Shown: positions 42,300-55,777 of the stretch, one piece after another
Numbering within the stretch: the stretch's first letter is position 1
Layout: each line of letters starts with the position of its first letter
Origin: Pratylenchus scribneri
Taxonomy: Eukaryota > Nematoda > Chromadorea > Rhabditida > Pratylenchidae
NCBI GenBank assembly: GCA_030063045.1
Contig: JAQSEB010000161.1
Span: 1 to 64,000 of the forward strand
Length of the DNA stretch: 64,000 bases
Direction of reading: 5' to 3'
The notes under the pieces: model-generated
The model's database searches: none
Told to the model about the DNA's origin: nothing
Seen by the model: only the letters and a program-made list of their open reading frames with translations
Position numbers and translations under genes: made by a program

Positions 42300-43559
42300 A
42301 ATATTTAGGAATTGAATAAAAATAAAGTGACGTTCGCCTGTAGAATTTGAAGGAGAATACGATGGATATAAAAAAATTCCAAAAAGTTCAAAACCTAGGC
42401 CATAAAATGTTTCATATCCCTTAAATACCTCATATATGGCTATTATATATTCAAAAATTTATGAAAAATCAATATGGATGAATTGAATAAAAATAAACTG
42501 ACGTTCGCCTGTAGAATTTGATGGAGAATACGATGGATATAAAAAAATTCCAAAAAGTTCAAAACCTAGGCCATAAAATGTTTCATACCCATTAAATACC
42601 CCATATATGGCTATTATATATTTAAAAATTTATGAAAAATCAATATGGATGAATTGAATAAAAATAAACTGACGTTCGCCTGTAGAATTTGATGGAGAAT
42701 ACGATGGAAATAAAAAAATTCCAAAAAGATCAAAACCTAGGTCATAAAATGTTTCATACCCCTTAAATACCCCATATATGGCTATTATATATTTAAAAAT
42801 TCATGAAAAATCAATATGGATGAATTGAATAAAAATAAACTGACGTTCGCCTGTAGAATTTGATGGAGAATACGATGGAAATAAAAAAATTCCAAAAAGT
42901 TCAAAACCTAGGTCATAAAATGTTTCATACCCCTTAGATACCCCATATATGGCTATTATATATTTAAAAATTCATGATAAATCAATATGGATGAATTGAA
43001 TAAAAATAAACTGACGTTCGCCTGTAGAATTTGATGGAGAATACGATGGAAATAAAAAAATTCCAAAAAGTTCAAAACCTAGGTCATAAAATGTTTCATA
43101 CCCCTTAAATACCCCATATATGGCTATTATATATTTAAAAATTTATGAAAAATCAATATGAATGAATTGAATAAAAATAAACTGACGTTCGCCTGTAGAA
43201 TTTGATGGAGAATACGATGGATATAAAAAAATTCCAAAAAGTTCAAAACCTAGGTCATAAAATGTTTCATACCCCTTAAATACCCCATATATGGCTATTA
43301 TATATTCAAAAATTTATGAAAAATCAATATGGATGAATTGAATAAAAATAAAGTGACGTTCGCCTGTAGAATTTGATGGAGAATACGATGGAAATAAAAA
43401 AATTCCAAAAAGATCAAAACCTAGGTCATAAAATGTTTCATACCCCTTAAATACCCCATATATGGCTATTATATATTCAAAAATTTATGAAAAATCAATA
43501 TGGATGAATTGAATAAAAATAAAGTGACGTTCGCCTGTAGAATTTGATGGAGAATACGA
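42300..43559. repeat. Mixed-subtype satellite A
   Basis: Opens as a third copy of the 41.1 kb block (T61 unit, A64 unit, GATC unit), then departs into G68 and A121 units. There is a single CATGATAAATC variant near 42975. Nothing else of note. Confidence 0.78.
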
Positions 43560-44759
43560 TGGATATAAAAAAATTCCAAAAAGTTCAAAACCTAGGTCAT
43601 AAAATGTTTCATACCTCTTAAATATCCCATATATGGCTATTATATATTCAAAAATTTATGAAAAATCAATATGGATGAATTGAATAAAAATAAAGTGACG
43701 TTCGCCTGTAGAATTTGATGGAGAATACGATGGAAATAAAAAAATTCCAAAAAGTTCAAAACCTAGGTCATAAAATGTTTCATACCCCTTAAATACCCCA
43801 TATATGGCTATTATATATTTAAAAATTTATGAAAAATCAATATGAATGAATTGAATAAAAATAAACTGACGTTCGCCTGTAGAATTTGATGGAGAATACG
43901 ATGGATATAAAAAAATTCCAAAAAGTTCAAAACCTAGGTCATAAAATGTTTCATACCCCTTAAATACCCCATATATGGCTATTATATATTCAAAAATTTA
44001 TGAAAAATCAATATGGATGAATTGAATAAAAATAAAGTGACGTTCGCCTGTAGAATTTGATGGAGAATACGATGGATATAAAAAAATTCCAAAAAGTTCA
44101 AAACCTAGGTCATAAAATGTTTCATACCCCTTAAATACCCCATATATGGCTATTATATATTCAAAAATTTATGAAAAATCAATATGGATGAATTGAATAA
44201 AAATAAAGTGACGTTCGCCTGTAGAATTTGATGGAGAATACGATGGATATAAAAAAATTCCAAAAAGTTCAAAACCTAGGTCATAAAATGTTTCATACCC
44301 CTTAAATACCCCATATATGGCTATTATATATTCAAAAATTTATGAAAAATCAATATGGATGAATTGAATAAAAATTAACTGACGTTCGCCTGTAGAATTT
44401 GATGGAGAATACGATGGATATAAAAAAATTCCAAAAAGTTCAAAACCTAGGTCATAAAATGTTTCATACCCCTTAAATACCCCATATATGGCTATTATAT
44501 ATTCAAAAATTTATGAAAAATCAATATGGATGAATTGAATAAAAATAAAGTGACGTTCGCCTGTAGAATTTGATGGAGAATACGATGGAAATAAAAAAAT
44601 TCCAAAAAGTTCAAAACCTAGGTCATAAAATGTTTCATACCCCTTAGATACCCCATATATGGCTATTATATATTTAAAAATTCATGAAAAATCAATATGG
44701 ATGAATTGAATAAAAATAAATTGACGTTCGCCTGTAGAAGTTGAAGGAGAATACGATGG
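43560..44759. repeat. Deletion derivative of the 28.2-30.0 kb block
   Basis: Starts with the T63/T72, A121 and C96/G142 series of 28.2 kb, offset 15348 bp. It then passes directly to the AAAATTAACTG and G68 units found at 29.7-30.0 kb. The two short monomers and their neighbours are missing. The joining unit (from about 44242) starts as a T11/T31 unit and ends with AAAATTAACTG, so the exchange point lies within it. Confidence 0.75.
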
Positions 44760-47659
44760 ATATAAAAAAATTCCAAAAAGTTCAAAACCTAGGCCATAAA
44801 ATGTTTCATACCCCTTAGATACCCCATATATGGCTATTATATATTTAAAAATTTATGAAAAATCAATATGGATGAATTGAATAAAAATAAACTGACGTTC
44901 GCCTGTAGAATTTGAAGGAGAATACGATGGATATAAAAAAATTCCAAAAAGTTCAAAACCTAGGCCATAAAATGTTTCATATCCCTTAAATACCCCATAT
45001 ATGGCTATTATATATTTAAAAATTTATGAAAAATCAATATGGAGGAATTGAATAAAAATAAATTGACGTTCGCCTGTAGAATTTGATGGAGAATACGATG
45101 GAAATAAAAAAATTTCAAAAAGTTCAAAACCTAGGCCATAAAATGTTTCATATCCCTTAAATACCTCATATATGGCTATTATATATTCAAAAATTTATGA
45201 AAAATCAATATGGATGAATTGAATAAAAATAAAGTGACGTTCGCCTGTAGAATTTGATGGAGAATACGATGGAAATAAAATAATTCCAAAAAGTTCAAAA
45301 CCTAGGTCATAAAATGTTTCATACCCCTTAGATACCCCATATATGGCTATTATATATTTAAAAATTCATGAAAAATCAATATGGATGAATTGAATAAAAA
45401 TAAATTGACGTTCGCCTGTAGTATTTGAAGGAGAATACGATGGATATAAAAAAATTCCAAAAAGTTCAAAATCTAGGCCATAAAATGTTTCATACCCCTT
45501 AGATACCCCATATATGGCTATTATATATTTAAAAATTTATGAAAAATCAATATGGATGAATTGAATAAAAATAAACTGACGTTCGCCTGTAGAATTTGAA
45601 GGAGAATACTATGGAAATAAAAAAATTCCAAAAAGTTCAAAACCTAGGCCATAAAATGTTTCATATCCCTTAAATACCCCATATATGGCTATTATATATT
45701 TAAAAATTTATGAAAAATCAATATGGATGAATTGAATAAAAATAAATTGACGTTCGCCTGTAGAATTTGAAGGAGAATACGATGAAAATAAAAAAATTCC
45801 AAAAAGTTCAAAACCTAGGCCATAAAATGTTTCATATCCCTTAAATACCCCATATATGGCTATTATATATTTAAAAATTTATGAAAAATCAATATGGAGG
45901 AATTGAATAAAAATAAATTGACGTTCGCCTGTAGAATTTGAAGGAGAATACGATGGATATAAAAAAATTCCAAAAAGTTCAAAACCTAGGCCATAAAATG
46001 TTTCATATCCCTTAAATACCCCATATATGGCTATTATATATTTAAAAATTTATGAAAAATCAATATGGAGGAATTGAATAAAAATAAATTGACGTTCGCC
46101 TGTAGAATTTGATGGAGAATACGATGGAAATAAAAAAATTTCAAAAAGTTCAAAACCTAGGCCATAAAATGTTTCATATCCCTTAAATACCTCATATATG
46201 GCTATTATATATTCAAAAATTTATGAAAAATCAATATGGATGAATTGAATAAAAATAAACTGACGTTCGCCTGTAGAATTTGATGGAGAATACGATGGAA
46301 ATAAAAAAATTCCAAAAAGTTCAAAACCTAGGTCATAAAATGTTTCATACCCCTTAAATACCCCATATATGGCTATTATATATTCAAAAATTTATGAAAA
46401 ATCAATATGGATGAATTGAATAAAAATAAACTGACGTTCGCCTGTAGAATTTGATGGAGAATACGATGGAAATAAAAAAATTCCAAAAAGTTCAAAACAT
46501 AGGTCATAAAATGTTTCATACCCCTTAGATACCCCATATATGGCTATTATATATTTAAAAATTCATAAAAAAAAATCAATATTTAGGAATTGAATAAAAA
46601 TAAAGTGACGTTCGCCTGTAGAATTTGAAGGAGAATACGATGGATATAAAAAATTCCAAAAAGTTCAAAACCTAGGCCATAAAATGTTTCATACCCCTTA
46701 AATACCTCATATATGGCTATTATATATTTAAAAATTTATGAAAAATCAATATGGAGGAATTGAATAAAAATAAATTGACGTTCGCCTGTAGAATTTGATG
46801 GAGAATACGATGGAAATAAAAAAATTTCAAAAAGTTCAAAACCTAGGCCATAAAATGTTTCATATCCCTTAAATACCTCATATATGGCTATTATATATTT
46901 AAAAATTCATGAAAAATCAATATGGATGAATTGAATAAAAATAAATTGACGTTCGCCTGTAGAATTTGATGGAGAATACGATGGAAATAAAAAAATTTCA
47001 AAAAGTTCAAAACCTAGGCCATAAAATGTTTCATATCCCTTAAATACCTCATATATGGCTATTATATATTCAAAAATTTATGAAAAATCAATATGGATGA
47101 ATTGAATAAAAATAAACTGACGTTCGCCTGTAGAATTTGATGGAGAATACGATGGAAATAAAAAAATTCCAAAAAGTTCAAAACCTAGGCCATAAAATGT
47201 TTCATACCCCTTAAATACCTCATATATGGCTATTATATATTTAAAAATTCATGAAAAATCAATATGGATGAATTGAATAAAAATAAACTGACGTTCGCCT
47301 GTAGAATTTGATGGAGAATACGATGGAAATAAAAAAATTCCAAAAAGTTCAAAACCTAAGTCATAAAATGTTTCATACCCCTTAAATACCTCATATATGG
47401 CTATTATATATTTAAAAATTTATGAAAAATCAATATGGAGGAATTGAATAAAAATAAATTGACGTTCGCCTGTAGAATTTGATGGAGAATACGATGGAAA
47501 TAAAAAAATTCCAAAAAGTTCAAAACCTAGGCCATAAAATGTTTCATACCCCTTAAATACCTCATATATGGCTATTATATATTTAAAAATTCATGAAAAA
47601 TCAATATGGATGAATTGAATAAAAATAAACTGACGTTCGCCTGTAGAATTTGATGGAGA
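44760..47659. repeat. Mixed satellite A tract related to 18.5-21.2 kb
   Basis: Carries the same rare markers as 18470-19315 and 20684-21150 (AAATAATTCC, T159, AACATAGG, long A-run with ATATTTAGG). It also has private variants: ATACTATGG near 45607 and a unit lacking one A near 46650. It is followed, as on the left, by a GATC-subtype block. Confidence 0.78.
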
Positions 47660-50600
47660 ATACGATGGAAATAAAAAAATTCCAAAAAGATCAAAACCTA
47701 GGTCATAAAATGTTTCATACCCCTTAAATACCCCATATATGGCTATTATATATTCAAAAATTTATGAAAAATCAATATGGATGAATTGAATAAAAATAAA
47801 CTGACGTTCGCCTGTAGAATTTGATGGAGAATACGATGGAAATAAAAAAATTCCAAAAAGATCAAAACCTAGGTCATAAAATGTTTCATACCCCTTAAAT
47901 ACCCCATATATGGCTATTATATATTTAAAAATTCATGAAAAATCAATATGGATGAATTGAATAAAAATAAACTGACGTTCGCCTGTAGAATTTGATGGAG
48001 AATACGATGGAAATAAAAAAATTCCAAAAAGATCAAAACCTAGGTCATAAAATGTTTCATACCCCTTAAATACCCCATATATGGCTATTATATATTCAAA
48101 AATTTATGAAAAATCAATATGGATGAATTGAATAAAAATAAACTGACGTTCGCCTGTAGAATTTGATGGAGAATACGATGGAAATAAAAAAATTCCAAAA
48201 AGATCAAAACCTAGGTCATAAAATGTTTCATACCCCTTAAATACCCCATATATGGCTATTATATATTCAAAAATTTATGAAAAATCAATATGGATGAATT
48301 GAATAAAAATAAACTGACGTTCGCCTGTAGAATTTGATGGAGAATACGATGGAAATAAAAAAATTCCAAAAAGATCAAAACCTAGGTCATAAAATGTTTC
48401 ATACCCCTTAAATACCCCATATATGGCTATTATATATTCAAAAATTTATGAAAAATCAATATGGATGAATTGAATAAAAATAAACTGACGTTCGCCTGTA
48501 GAATTTGATGGAGAATACGATGGAAATAAAAAAATTCCAAAAAGTTCAAAACCCAGGTCATAAAATGTTTCATACCCCTTAAATACCCCATATATGGCTA
48601 TTATATATTTAAAAATTCATGAAAAATCAATATGGATGAATTGAATAAAAATAAACTGACGTTCGCCTGTAGAATTTGATGGAGAATACGATGGAAATAA
48701 AAAAATTCCAAAAAGATCAAAACCTAGGTCATAAAATGTTTCATACCCCTTAAATACCCCATATATGGCTATTATATATTCAAAAATTTATGAAAAATCA
48801 ATATGGATGAATTGAATAAAAATAAACTGACGTTCGCCTGTAGAATTTGATGGAGAATACGATGGAAATAAAAAAATTCCAAAAAGATCAAAACCTAGGT
48901 CATAAAATGTTTCATACCCCTTAAATACCCCATATATGGCTATTATATATTTAAAAATTCATGAAAAATCAATATGGATGAATTGAATAAAAATAAACTG
49001 ACGTTCGCCTGTAGAATTTGATGGAGAATACGATGGAAATAAAAAAATTCCAAAAAGATCAAAACCTAGGTCATAAAATGTTTCATAACCCTTAAATACC
49101 CCATATATGGCTATTATATATTCAAAAATTTATGAAAAATCAATATGGATGAATTGAATAAAAATAAACTGACGTTCGCCTGTAGAATTTGATGGAGAAT
49201 ACGATGGAAATAAAAAAATTCCAAAAAGATCAAAACCTAGGTCATAAAATGTTTCATACCCCTTAAATACCCCATATATGGCTATTATATATTCAAAAAT
49301 TTATGAAAAATCAATATGGATGAATTGAATAAAAATAAACTGACGTTCGCCTGTAGAATTTGATGGAGAATACGATGGAAATAAAAAAATTCCAAAAAGA
49401 TCAAAACCTAGGTCATAAAATGTTTCATACCCATTAAATACCCCATATATGGCTATTATATATTCAAAAATTTATGAAAAATCAATATGGATGAATTGAA
49501 TAAAAATAAACTGACGTTCGCCTGTAGAATTTGATGGAGAATACGATGGATATAAAAAAATTCCAAAAAGATCAAAACCTAGGTCATAAAATGTTTCATA
49601 CCCCTTAAATACCCCATATATGGCTATTATATATTCAAAAATTTATGAAAAATCAATATGGATGAATTGAATAAAAATAAACTGACGTTCGCCTGTAGAA
49701 TTTGATGGAGAATACGATGGAAATAAAAAAATTCCAAAAAGATCAAAACCTAGGTCATAAAATGTTTCATACCCCTTAAATACCCCATATATGGCTATTA
49801 TATATTCAAAAATTTATGAAAAATCAATATGGATGAATTGAATAAAAATAAACTGACGTTCGCCTGTAGAATTTGATGGAGAATACGATGGAAATAAAAA
49901 AATTCCAAAAAGTTCAAAACCTAGGTCATAAAATGTTTCATACCCCTTAAATACCCCATATATGGCTATTATATATTCAAAAATTTATGAAAAATCAATA
50001 TGGATGAATTGAATAAAAATAAACTGACGTTCGCCTGTAGAATTTGATGGAGAATACGATGGATATAAAAAAATTCCAAAAAGATCAAAACCTAGGTCAT
50101 AAAATGTTTCATACCCCTTAAATACCCCATATATGGCTATTATATATTCAAAAATTTATGAAAAATCAATATGGATGAATTGAATAAAAATAAACTGACG
50201 TTCGCCTGTAGAATTTGATGGAGAATACGATGGAAATAAAAAAATTCCAAAAAGATCAAAACCTAGGTCATAAAATGTTTCATACCCCTTAAATACCCCA
50301 TATATGGCTATTATATATTCAAAAATTTATGAAAAATCAATATGGATGAATTGAATAAAAATAAACTGACGTTCGCCTGTAGAATTTGATGGAGAATACG
50401 ATGGAAATAAAAAAATTCCAAAAAGATCAAAACCTAGGTCATAAAATGTTTCATACCCCTTAAATACCCCATATATGGCTATTATATATTCAAAAATTTA
50501 TGAAAAATCAATATGGATGAATTGAATAAAAATAAACTGACGTTCGCCTGTAGAATTTGATGGAGAATACGATGGATATAAAAAAATTCCAAAAAGTTCA

Positions 50601-53302
50601 AAACCTAGGTCATAAAATGTTTCATACCCCTTAAATACCCCATATATGGCTATTATATATTCAAAAATTTATGAAAAATCAATATGGATGAATTGAATAA
50701 AAATAAACTGACGTTCGCCTGTAGAATTTGATGGAGAATACGATGGAAATAAAAAAATTCCAAAAAGTTCAAAACCTAGGTCATAAAATGTTTCATACCC
50801 CTTAAATACCCCATATATGGCTATTATATATTCAAAAATTTATGAAAAATCAATATGGATGAATTGAATAAAAATAAACTGACGTTCGCCTGTAGAATTT
50901 GATGGAGAATACGATGGAAATAAAAAAATTCCAAAAAGATCAAAACCTAGGTCATAAAATGTTTCATACCCCTTAAATACCCCATATATGGCTATTATAT
51001 ATTCAAAAATTTATGAAAAATCAATATGGATGAATTGAATAAAAATAAACTGACGTTCGCCTGTAGAATTTGATGGAGAATACGATGGAAATAAAAAAAT
51101 TCCAAAAAGATCAAAACCTAGGTCATAAAATGTTTCATACCCCTTAAATACCCCATATATGGCTATTATATATTCAAAAATTTATGAAAAATCAATATGG
51201 ATGAATTGAATAAAAATAAACTGACGTTCGCCTGTAGAATTTGATGGAGAATACGATGGAAATAAAAAAATTCCAAAAAGTTCAAAACCTAGGTCATAAA
51301 ATGTTTCATACCCCTTAAATACCCCATATATGGCTATTATATATTCAAAAATTTATGAAAAATCAATATGGATGAATTGAATAAAAATAAACTGACGTTC
51401 GCCTGTAGAATTTGATGGAGAATACGATGGAAATAAAAAAATTCCAAAAAGATCAAAACCTAGGTCATAAAATGTTTCATACCCCTTAAATACCCCATAT
51501 ATGGCTATTATATATTCAAAAATTTATGAAAAATCAATATGGATGAATTGAATAAAAATAAACTGACGTTCGCCTGTAGAATTTGATGGAGAATACGATG
51601 GAAATAAAAAAATTCCAAAAAGATCAAAACCTAGGTCATAAAATGTTTCATACCCCTTAAATACCCCATATATGGCTATTATATATTCAAAAATTTATGA
51701 AAAATCAATATGGATGAATTGAATAAAAATAAACTGACGTTCGCCTGTAGAATTTGATGGAGAATACGATGGAAATAAAAAAATTCCAAAAAGATCAAAA
51801 CCTAGGTCATAAAATGTTTCATACCCCTTAAATACCCCATATATGGCTATTATATATTCAAAAATTTATGAAAAATCAATATGGATGAATTGAATAAAAA
51901 TAAACTGACGTTCGCCTGTAGAATTTGATGGAGAATACGATGGAAATAAAAAAATTCCAAAAAGATCAAAACCTAGGTCATAAAATGTTTCATACCCATT
52001 AAATACCCCATATATGGCTATTATATATTCAAAAATTTATGAAAAATCAATATGGATGAATTGAATAAAAATAAACTGACGTTCGCCTGTAGAATTTGAT
52101 GGAGAATACGATGGATATAAAAAAATTCCAAAAAGTTCAAAACCTAGGTCATAAAATGTTTCATACCCCTTAAATACCCCATATATGGCTATTATATATT
52201 CAAAAATTTATGAAAAATCAATATGGATGAATTGAATAAAAATAAACTGACGTTCGCCTGTAGAATTTGATGGAGAATACGATGGAAATAAAAAAATTCC
52301 AAAAAGATCAAAACCTAGGTCATAAAATGTTTCATACCCCTTAAATACCCCATATATGGCTATTATATATTCAAAAATTTATGAAAAATCAATATGGATG
52401 AATTGAATAAAAATAAACTGACGTTCGCCTGTAGAATTTGATGGAGAATACGATGGAAATAAAAAAATTCCAAAAAGATCAAAACCTAGGTCATAAAATG
52501 TTTCATACCCCTTAAATACCCCATATATGGCTATTATATATTCAAAAATTTATGAAAAATCAATATGGATGAATTGAATAAAAATAAACTGACGTTCGCC
52601 TGTAGAATTTGATGGAGAATACGATGGAAATAAAAAAATTCCAAAAAGATCAAAACCTAGGTCATAAAATGTTTCATACCCCTTAAATACCCCATATATG
52701 GCTATTATATATTCAAAAATTTATGAAAAATCAATATGGATGAATTGAATAAAAATAAACTGACGTTCGCCTGTAGAATTTGATGGAGAATACGATGGAA
52801 ATAAAAAAATTCCAAAAAGATCAAAACCTAGGTCATAAAATGTTTCATACCCATTAAATACCCCATATATGGCTATTATATATTCAAAAATTTATGAAAA
52901 ATCAATATGGATGAATTGAATAAAAATAAACTGACGTTCGCCTGTAGAATTTGATGGAGAATACGATGGAAATAAAAAAATTCCAAAAAGATCAAAACCT
53001 AGGTCATAAAATGTTTCATACCCCTTAAATACCCCATATATGGCTATTATATATTCAAAAATTTATGAAAAATCAATATGGATGAATTGAATAAAAATAA
53101 ACTGACGTTCGCCTGTAGAATTTGATGGAGAATACGATGGAAATAAAAAAATTCCAAAAAGATCAAAACCTAGGTCATAAAATGTTTCATACCCCTTACA
53201 TACCCCATATATGGCTATTATATATTCAAAAATTTATGAAAAATCAATATGGATGAATTGAATAAAAATAAACTGACGTTCGCCTGTAGAATTTGATGGA
53301 GA
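47660..53302. repeat. Second GATC-subtype block, exactly 33 monomer lengths
   Basis: The span is 5643 bp, which is 33 x 171, so it contains no net indel. Nearly all units have A11, C23, A31, T44, C61, C96, G121, C142 and T166. Occasional units carry T31, T11, A64 or C104. It is more uniform than the first GATC block. Confidence 0.87.
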
Positions 53303-53644
53303 ATACGATGGATATAAAAAAATTCCAAAAAGTTCAAAACCTAGGTCATAAAATGTTTCATACCCCTTAGATACCCCATATATGGCTATTATATATTTAA
53401 AAATTTATGAAAAATCAATATGGATGAATTGAATAAAAATAAACTGACGTTCGCCTGTAGAATTTGATGGAGAATACGATGGAAATAAAAAAATTCCAAA
53501 AAGATCAAAACCTAGGTCATAAAATGTTTCATACCCCTTAAATACCCCATATATGGCTATTATATATTTAAAAATTCATGAAAAATCAATATGGATGAAT
53601 TGAATAAAAATAAACTGACGTTCGCCTGTAGAATTTGATGGAGA
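53303..53644. repeat. Two monomers leading into the array edge
   Basis: One T11/G68 unit and one GATC unit with C104. They are still close to the main subtypes. Confidence 0.8.
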
Positions 53645-55730
53645 ATACGATGGAAATAAAAAAATTCCAAAAAGTTCAAAACCTAGGCCATAAAATGTTT
53701 CACTCCCCTTAAATACCCCATATATGGCTATTATATATTTAAAAATTCATGAAAAATCAATATGGAAGAATTGAATAAAAATAAAGTGACCTTCGCCTGT
53801 AGAATTTGATGGAGAATACGATGGATATAAAAAAATTCCAAAAAGTTCAAAACCTAGGCCATAAAATGTTTCATACCCCTTAAATACCCCATTAGATATA
53901 ATATATTCAAAAATTTATGAAAAATCAATATGGATGAATTGAATAAAAATAAACTGACGTTCGCCTGTAGAATTTGATGGAGAATACGATGGAAATAAAA
54001 AAATTCCAAAAAGTTCAAAACCTAGGCCATAAAATGTTTCATACCCCTTAAATACCCCATTAGATATAATATATTCAAAAATTTATGAAAAATCAATATG
54101 GATGAATTGAATAAAAATAAACTGACGTTCGCCTGTAGAATTTGATGGAGAATACGATGGAAATAAAAAATTCCAAAAAGTTCAAAACCTAGGCCATAAA
54201 ATGTTTCACTCCCCTTAAATACCCCATATATGGCTATTATATATTTAAAAATTCATGAAAAATCAATATGGATGAATTGAATAAAAATAAACTGACGTTC
54301 GCCTGTAGAATTTGATGGAGAATACGATGGAAATAAAAAAATTCCAAAAAGTTCAAAACCTAGGCCATAAAATGTTTCATACCCCTTAAATACCCCATTA
54401 GATATAATATATTCAAAAATTTATGAAAAATCAATATGGATGAATTGAATAAAAATAAACTGACGTTCGCCTGTAGAATTTGATGGAGAATACGATGGAA
54501 ATAAAAAAATTCCAAAAAGTTCAAAACCTAGAACAAAAAATTTTTCAAACCCCTTAAATACCCCATATATGGCTATTATATATTTAAAAATTCATGAAAA
54601 ATCAATATGGATGAATTGAATAAAAATAAACTGACGTTCGCCTGTAGAATTTGATGGAGAATACGATGGAAATAAAAAAATTCCAAAAAGTTCAAAACCT
54701 AGGCCATAAAATGTTTCACTCCCCTTAAATACCCCATATATGGCTATTATATATTTAAAAATTCATGAAAAATCAATATGGATGAATTGAATAAAAATAA
54801 ACTGACGTTCGTCTGTAGAATTTGATGGAGAATACGATGGAAATAAAAAATTCCAAAAATTTCAAAACCTAGGCCATAAAATGTTTCATACCCCTTAAAT
54901 ACCCCATATATGGCTATTATATATTTAAAAATTCATGAAAAATCAATATGGATGAATTGAATAAAAATAAACTGACGTTCGCCTGTAGAATTTGATGGAG
55001 AATACGATGGAAATAAAAAAATTCCAAAAAGTTCAAAACCTAGGCCATAAAATGTTTCACTCCCCTTAAATACCCCATATATGGCTATTATATATTTAAA
55101 AATTCATGAAAAATCAATATGGATGAATTGAATAAAAATAAACTGACGTTCGCCTGTAGAATTTGATGGAGAATACGATGGAAATAAAAAAATTCCAAAA
55201 AGTTCAAAACCTAGGTCATAAAATGTTTCACTCCCCTTAAATACCCCATATATAGATATAATATATTCAAAAATTCATGAAAAATCAATATGGATGAATT
55301 GAATAAAAATAAACTGACGTTCGCCTGTAGAATTTGATGGAGAATACGATGGATATAAAAAAATTCCAAAAAGTTCAAAACCTAGGCCATAAAATGTTTC
55401 ACTCCCCTTAAATACCCCATATATGGCTATTATATATTTAAAAATTCATGAAAAATCAATATGGATGAATTGAATAAAAATAAACTGACGTTCGTCTGTA
55501 GAATTTGATGGAGAATACGATGGAAATAAAAAATTCCAAAAATTTCAAAACCTAGGCCATAAAATGTTTCATACCCCTTAAATACCCCATATATGGCTAT
55601 TATATATTTAAAAATTCATGAAAAATCAATATGGATGAATTGAATAAAAATAAACTGACGTTCGCCTGTAGAATTTGATGGAGAATACGATGGAAATAAA
55701 AAATTCCAAAAAGTTCAAAACCTAGGCCAT
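53645..55730. repeat. Decayed right edge of satellite A
   Basis: About 12 monomers with variants seen nowhere else: TTTCACTCCCC (near 53700, 54210, 54717, 55057, 55229 and 55389), a 3 bp-shorter ATTAGATATAATA stretch in place of ATATATGGCTATTATA (near 53891, 54060 and 54398), a scrambled TAGAACAAAAAATTTTTC unit near 54530, and CGTCTGTAG (near 54810 and 55494). A four-monomer group is repeated at 683 bp. The last monomer stops at its position 46 with one A missing. Greater divergence at an array boundary is usual for satellites. Confidence 0.87.
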
Positions 55731-55777
55731 ATGCCAATAATGATTTCAATAAAGGAGATTATATTGGCATTGGCCTA
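55723..55777. other. Inverted repeat across the satellite A boundary
   Basis: Left arm TAGGCCATATGCCAATA (55723-55739), right arm TATTGGCATTGGCCTA (55762-55777), 22-base loop. All 16 bases of the right arm pair, with a single bulged T at 55730 in the left arm. The first eight left-arm bases are the last bases of the satellite monomer, so the hairpin straddles the junction. It could be a terminal repeat of a small mobile element, a breakpoint-associated palindrome, or chance. Confidence 0.8.

Larger units (their letters stand above)
1..55730. repeat. Satellite A: 171 bp tandem array, about 326 monomers
   Basis: Seen directly: the motif ATACGATGG recurs every 171 bp (1, 172, 343, ... 3934, 4789, 6499) to the end at 55685, always in the same orientation and with no foreign insertion. 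Monomers differ at a small set of recurring sites: 4, 11, 23, 31, 44, 61, 63, 64, 68, 72, 74, 96, 104, 121, 123, 142, 159 and 166. Known of the class: head-to-tail nucleosome-length satellites are typical of centromeres and pericentromeres. Inferred: this is such an array. The sequence itself is not one I recognise; it shares its period with primate alpha satellite but not its sequence. The array continues left of the window, so its full size is unknown. No frame stays open for more than 88 codons. Confidence 0.98.

Noticed and set aside
7812..46585. Telomere-like TTTAGG in some monomers
   Set aside because: Only one TTTAGG per variant monomer, never in tandem; it is a local substitution within satellite A.
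1..55730. Identification as primate alpha satellite because of the 171 bp period
   Set aside because: The period agrees but the sequence does not resemble alpha satellite, and no CENP-B box is present. Nucleosome-length periods recur independently in many lineages.
1..55730. CRISPR array
   Set aside because: The whole 171 bp unit repeats; there are no short repeats with unique spacers, and no associated genes.
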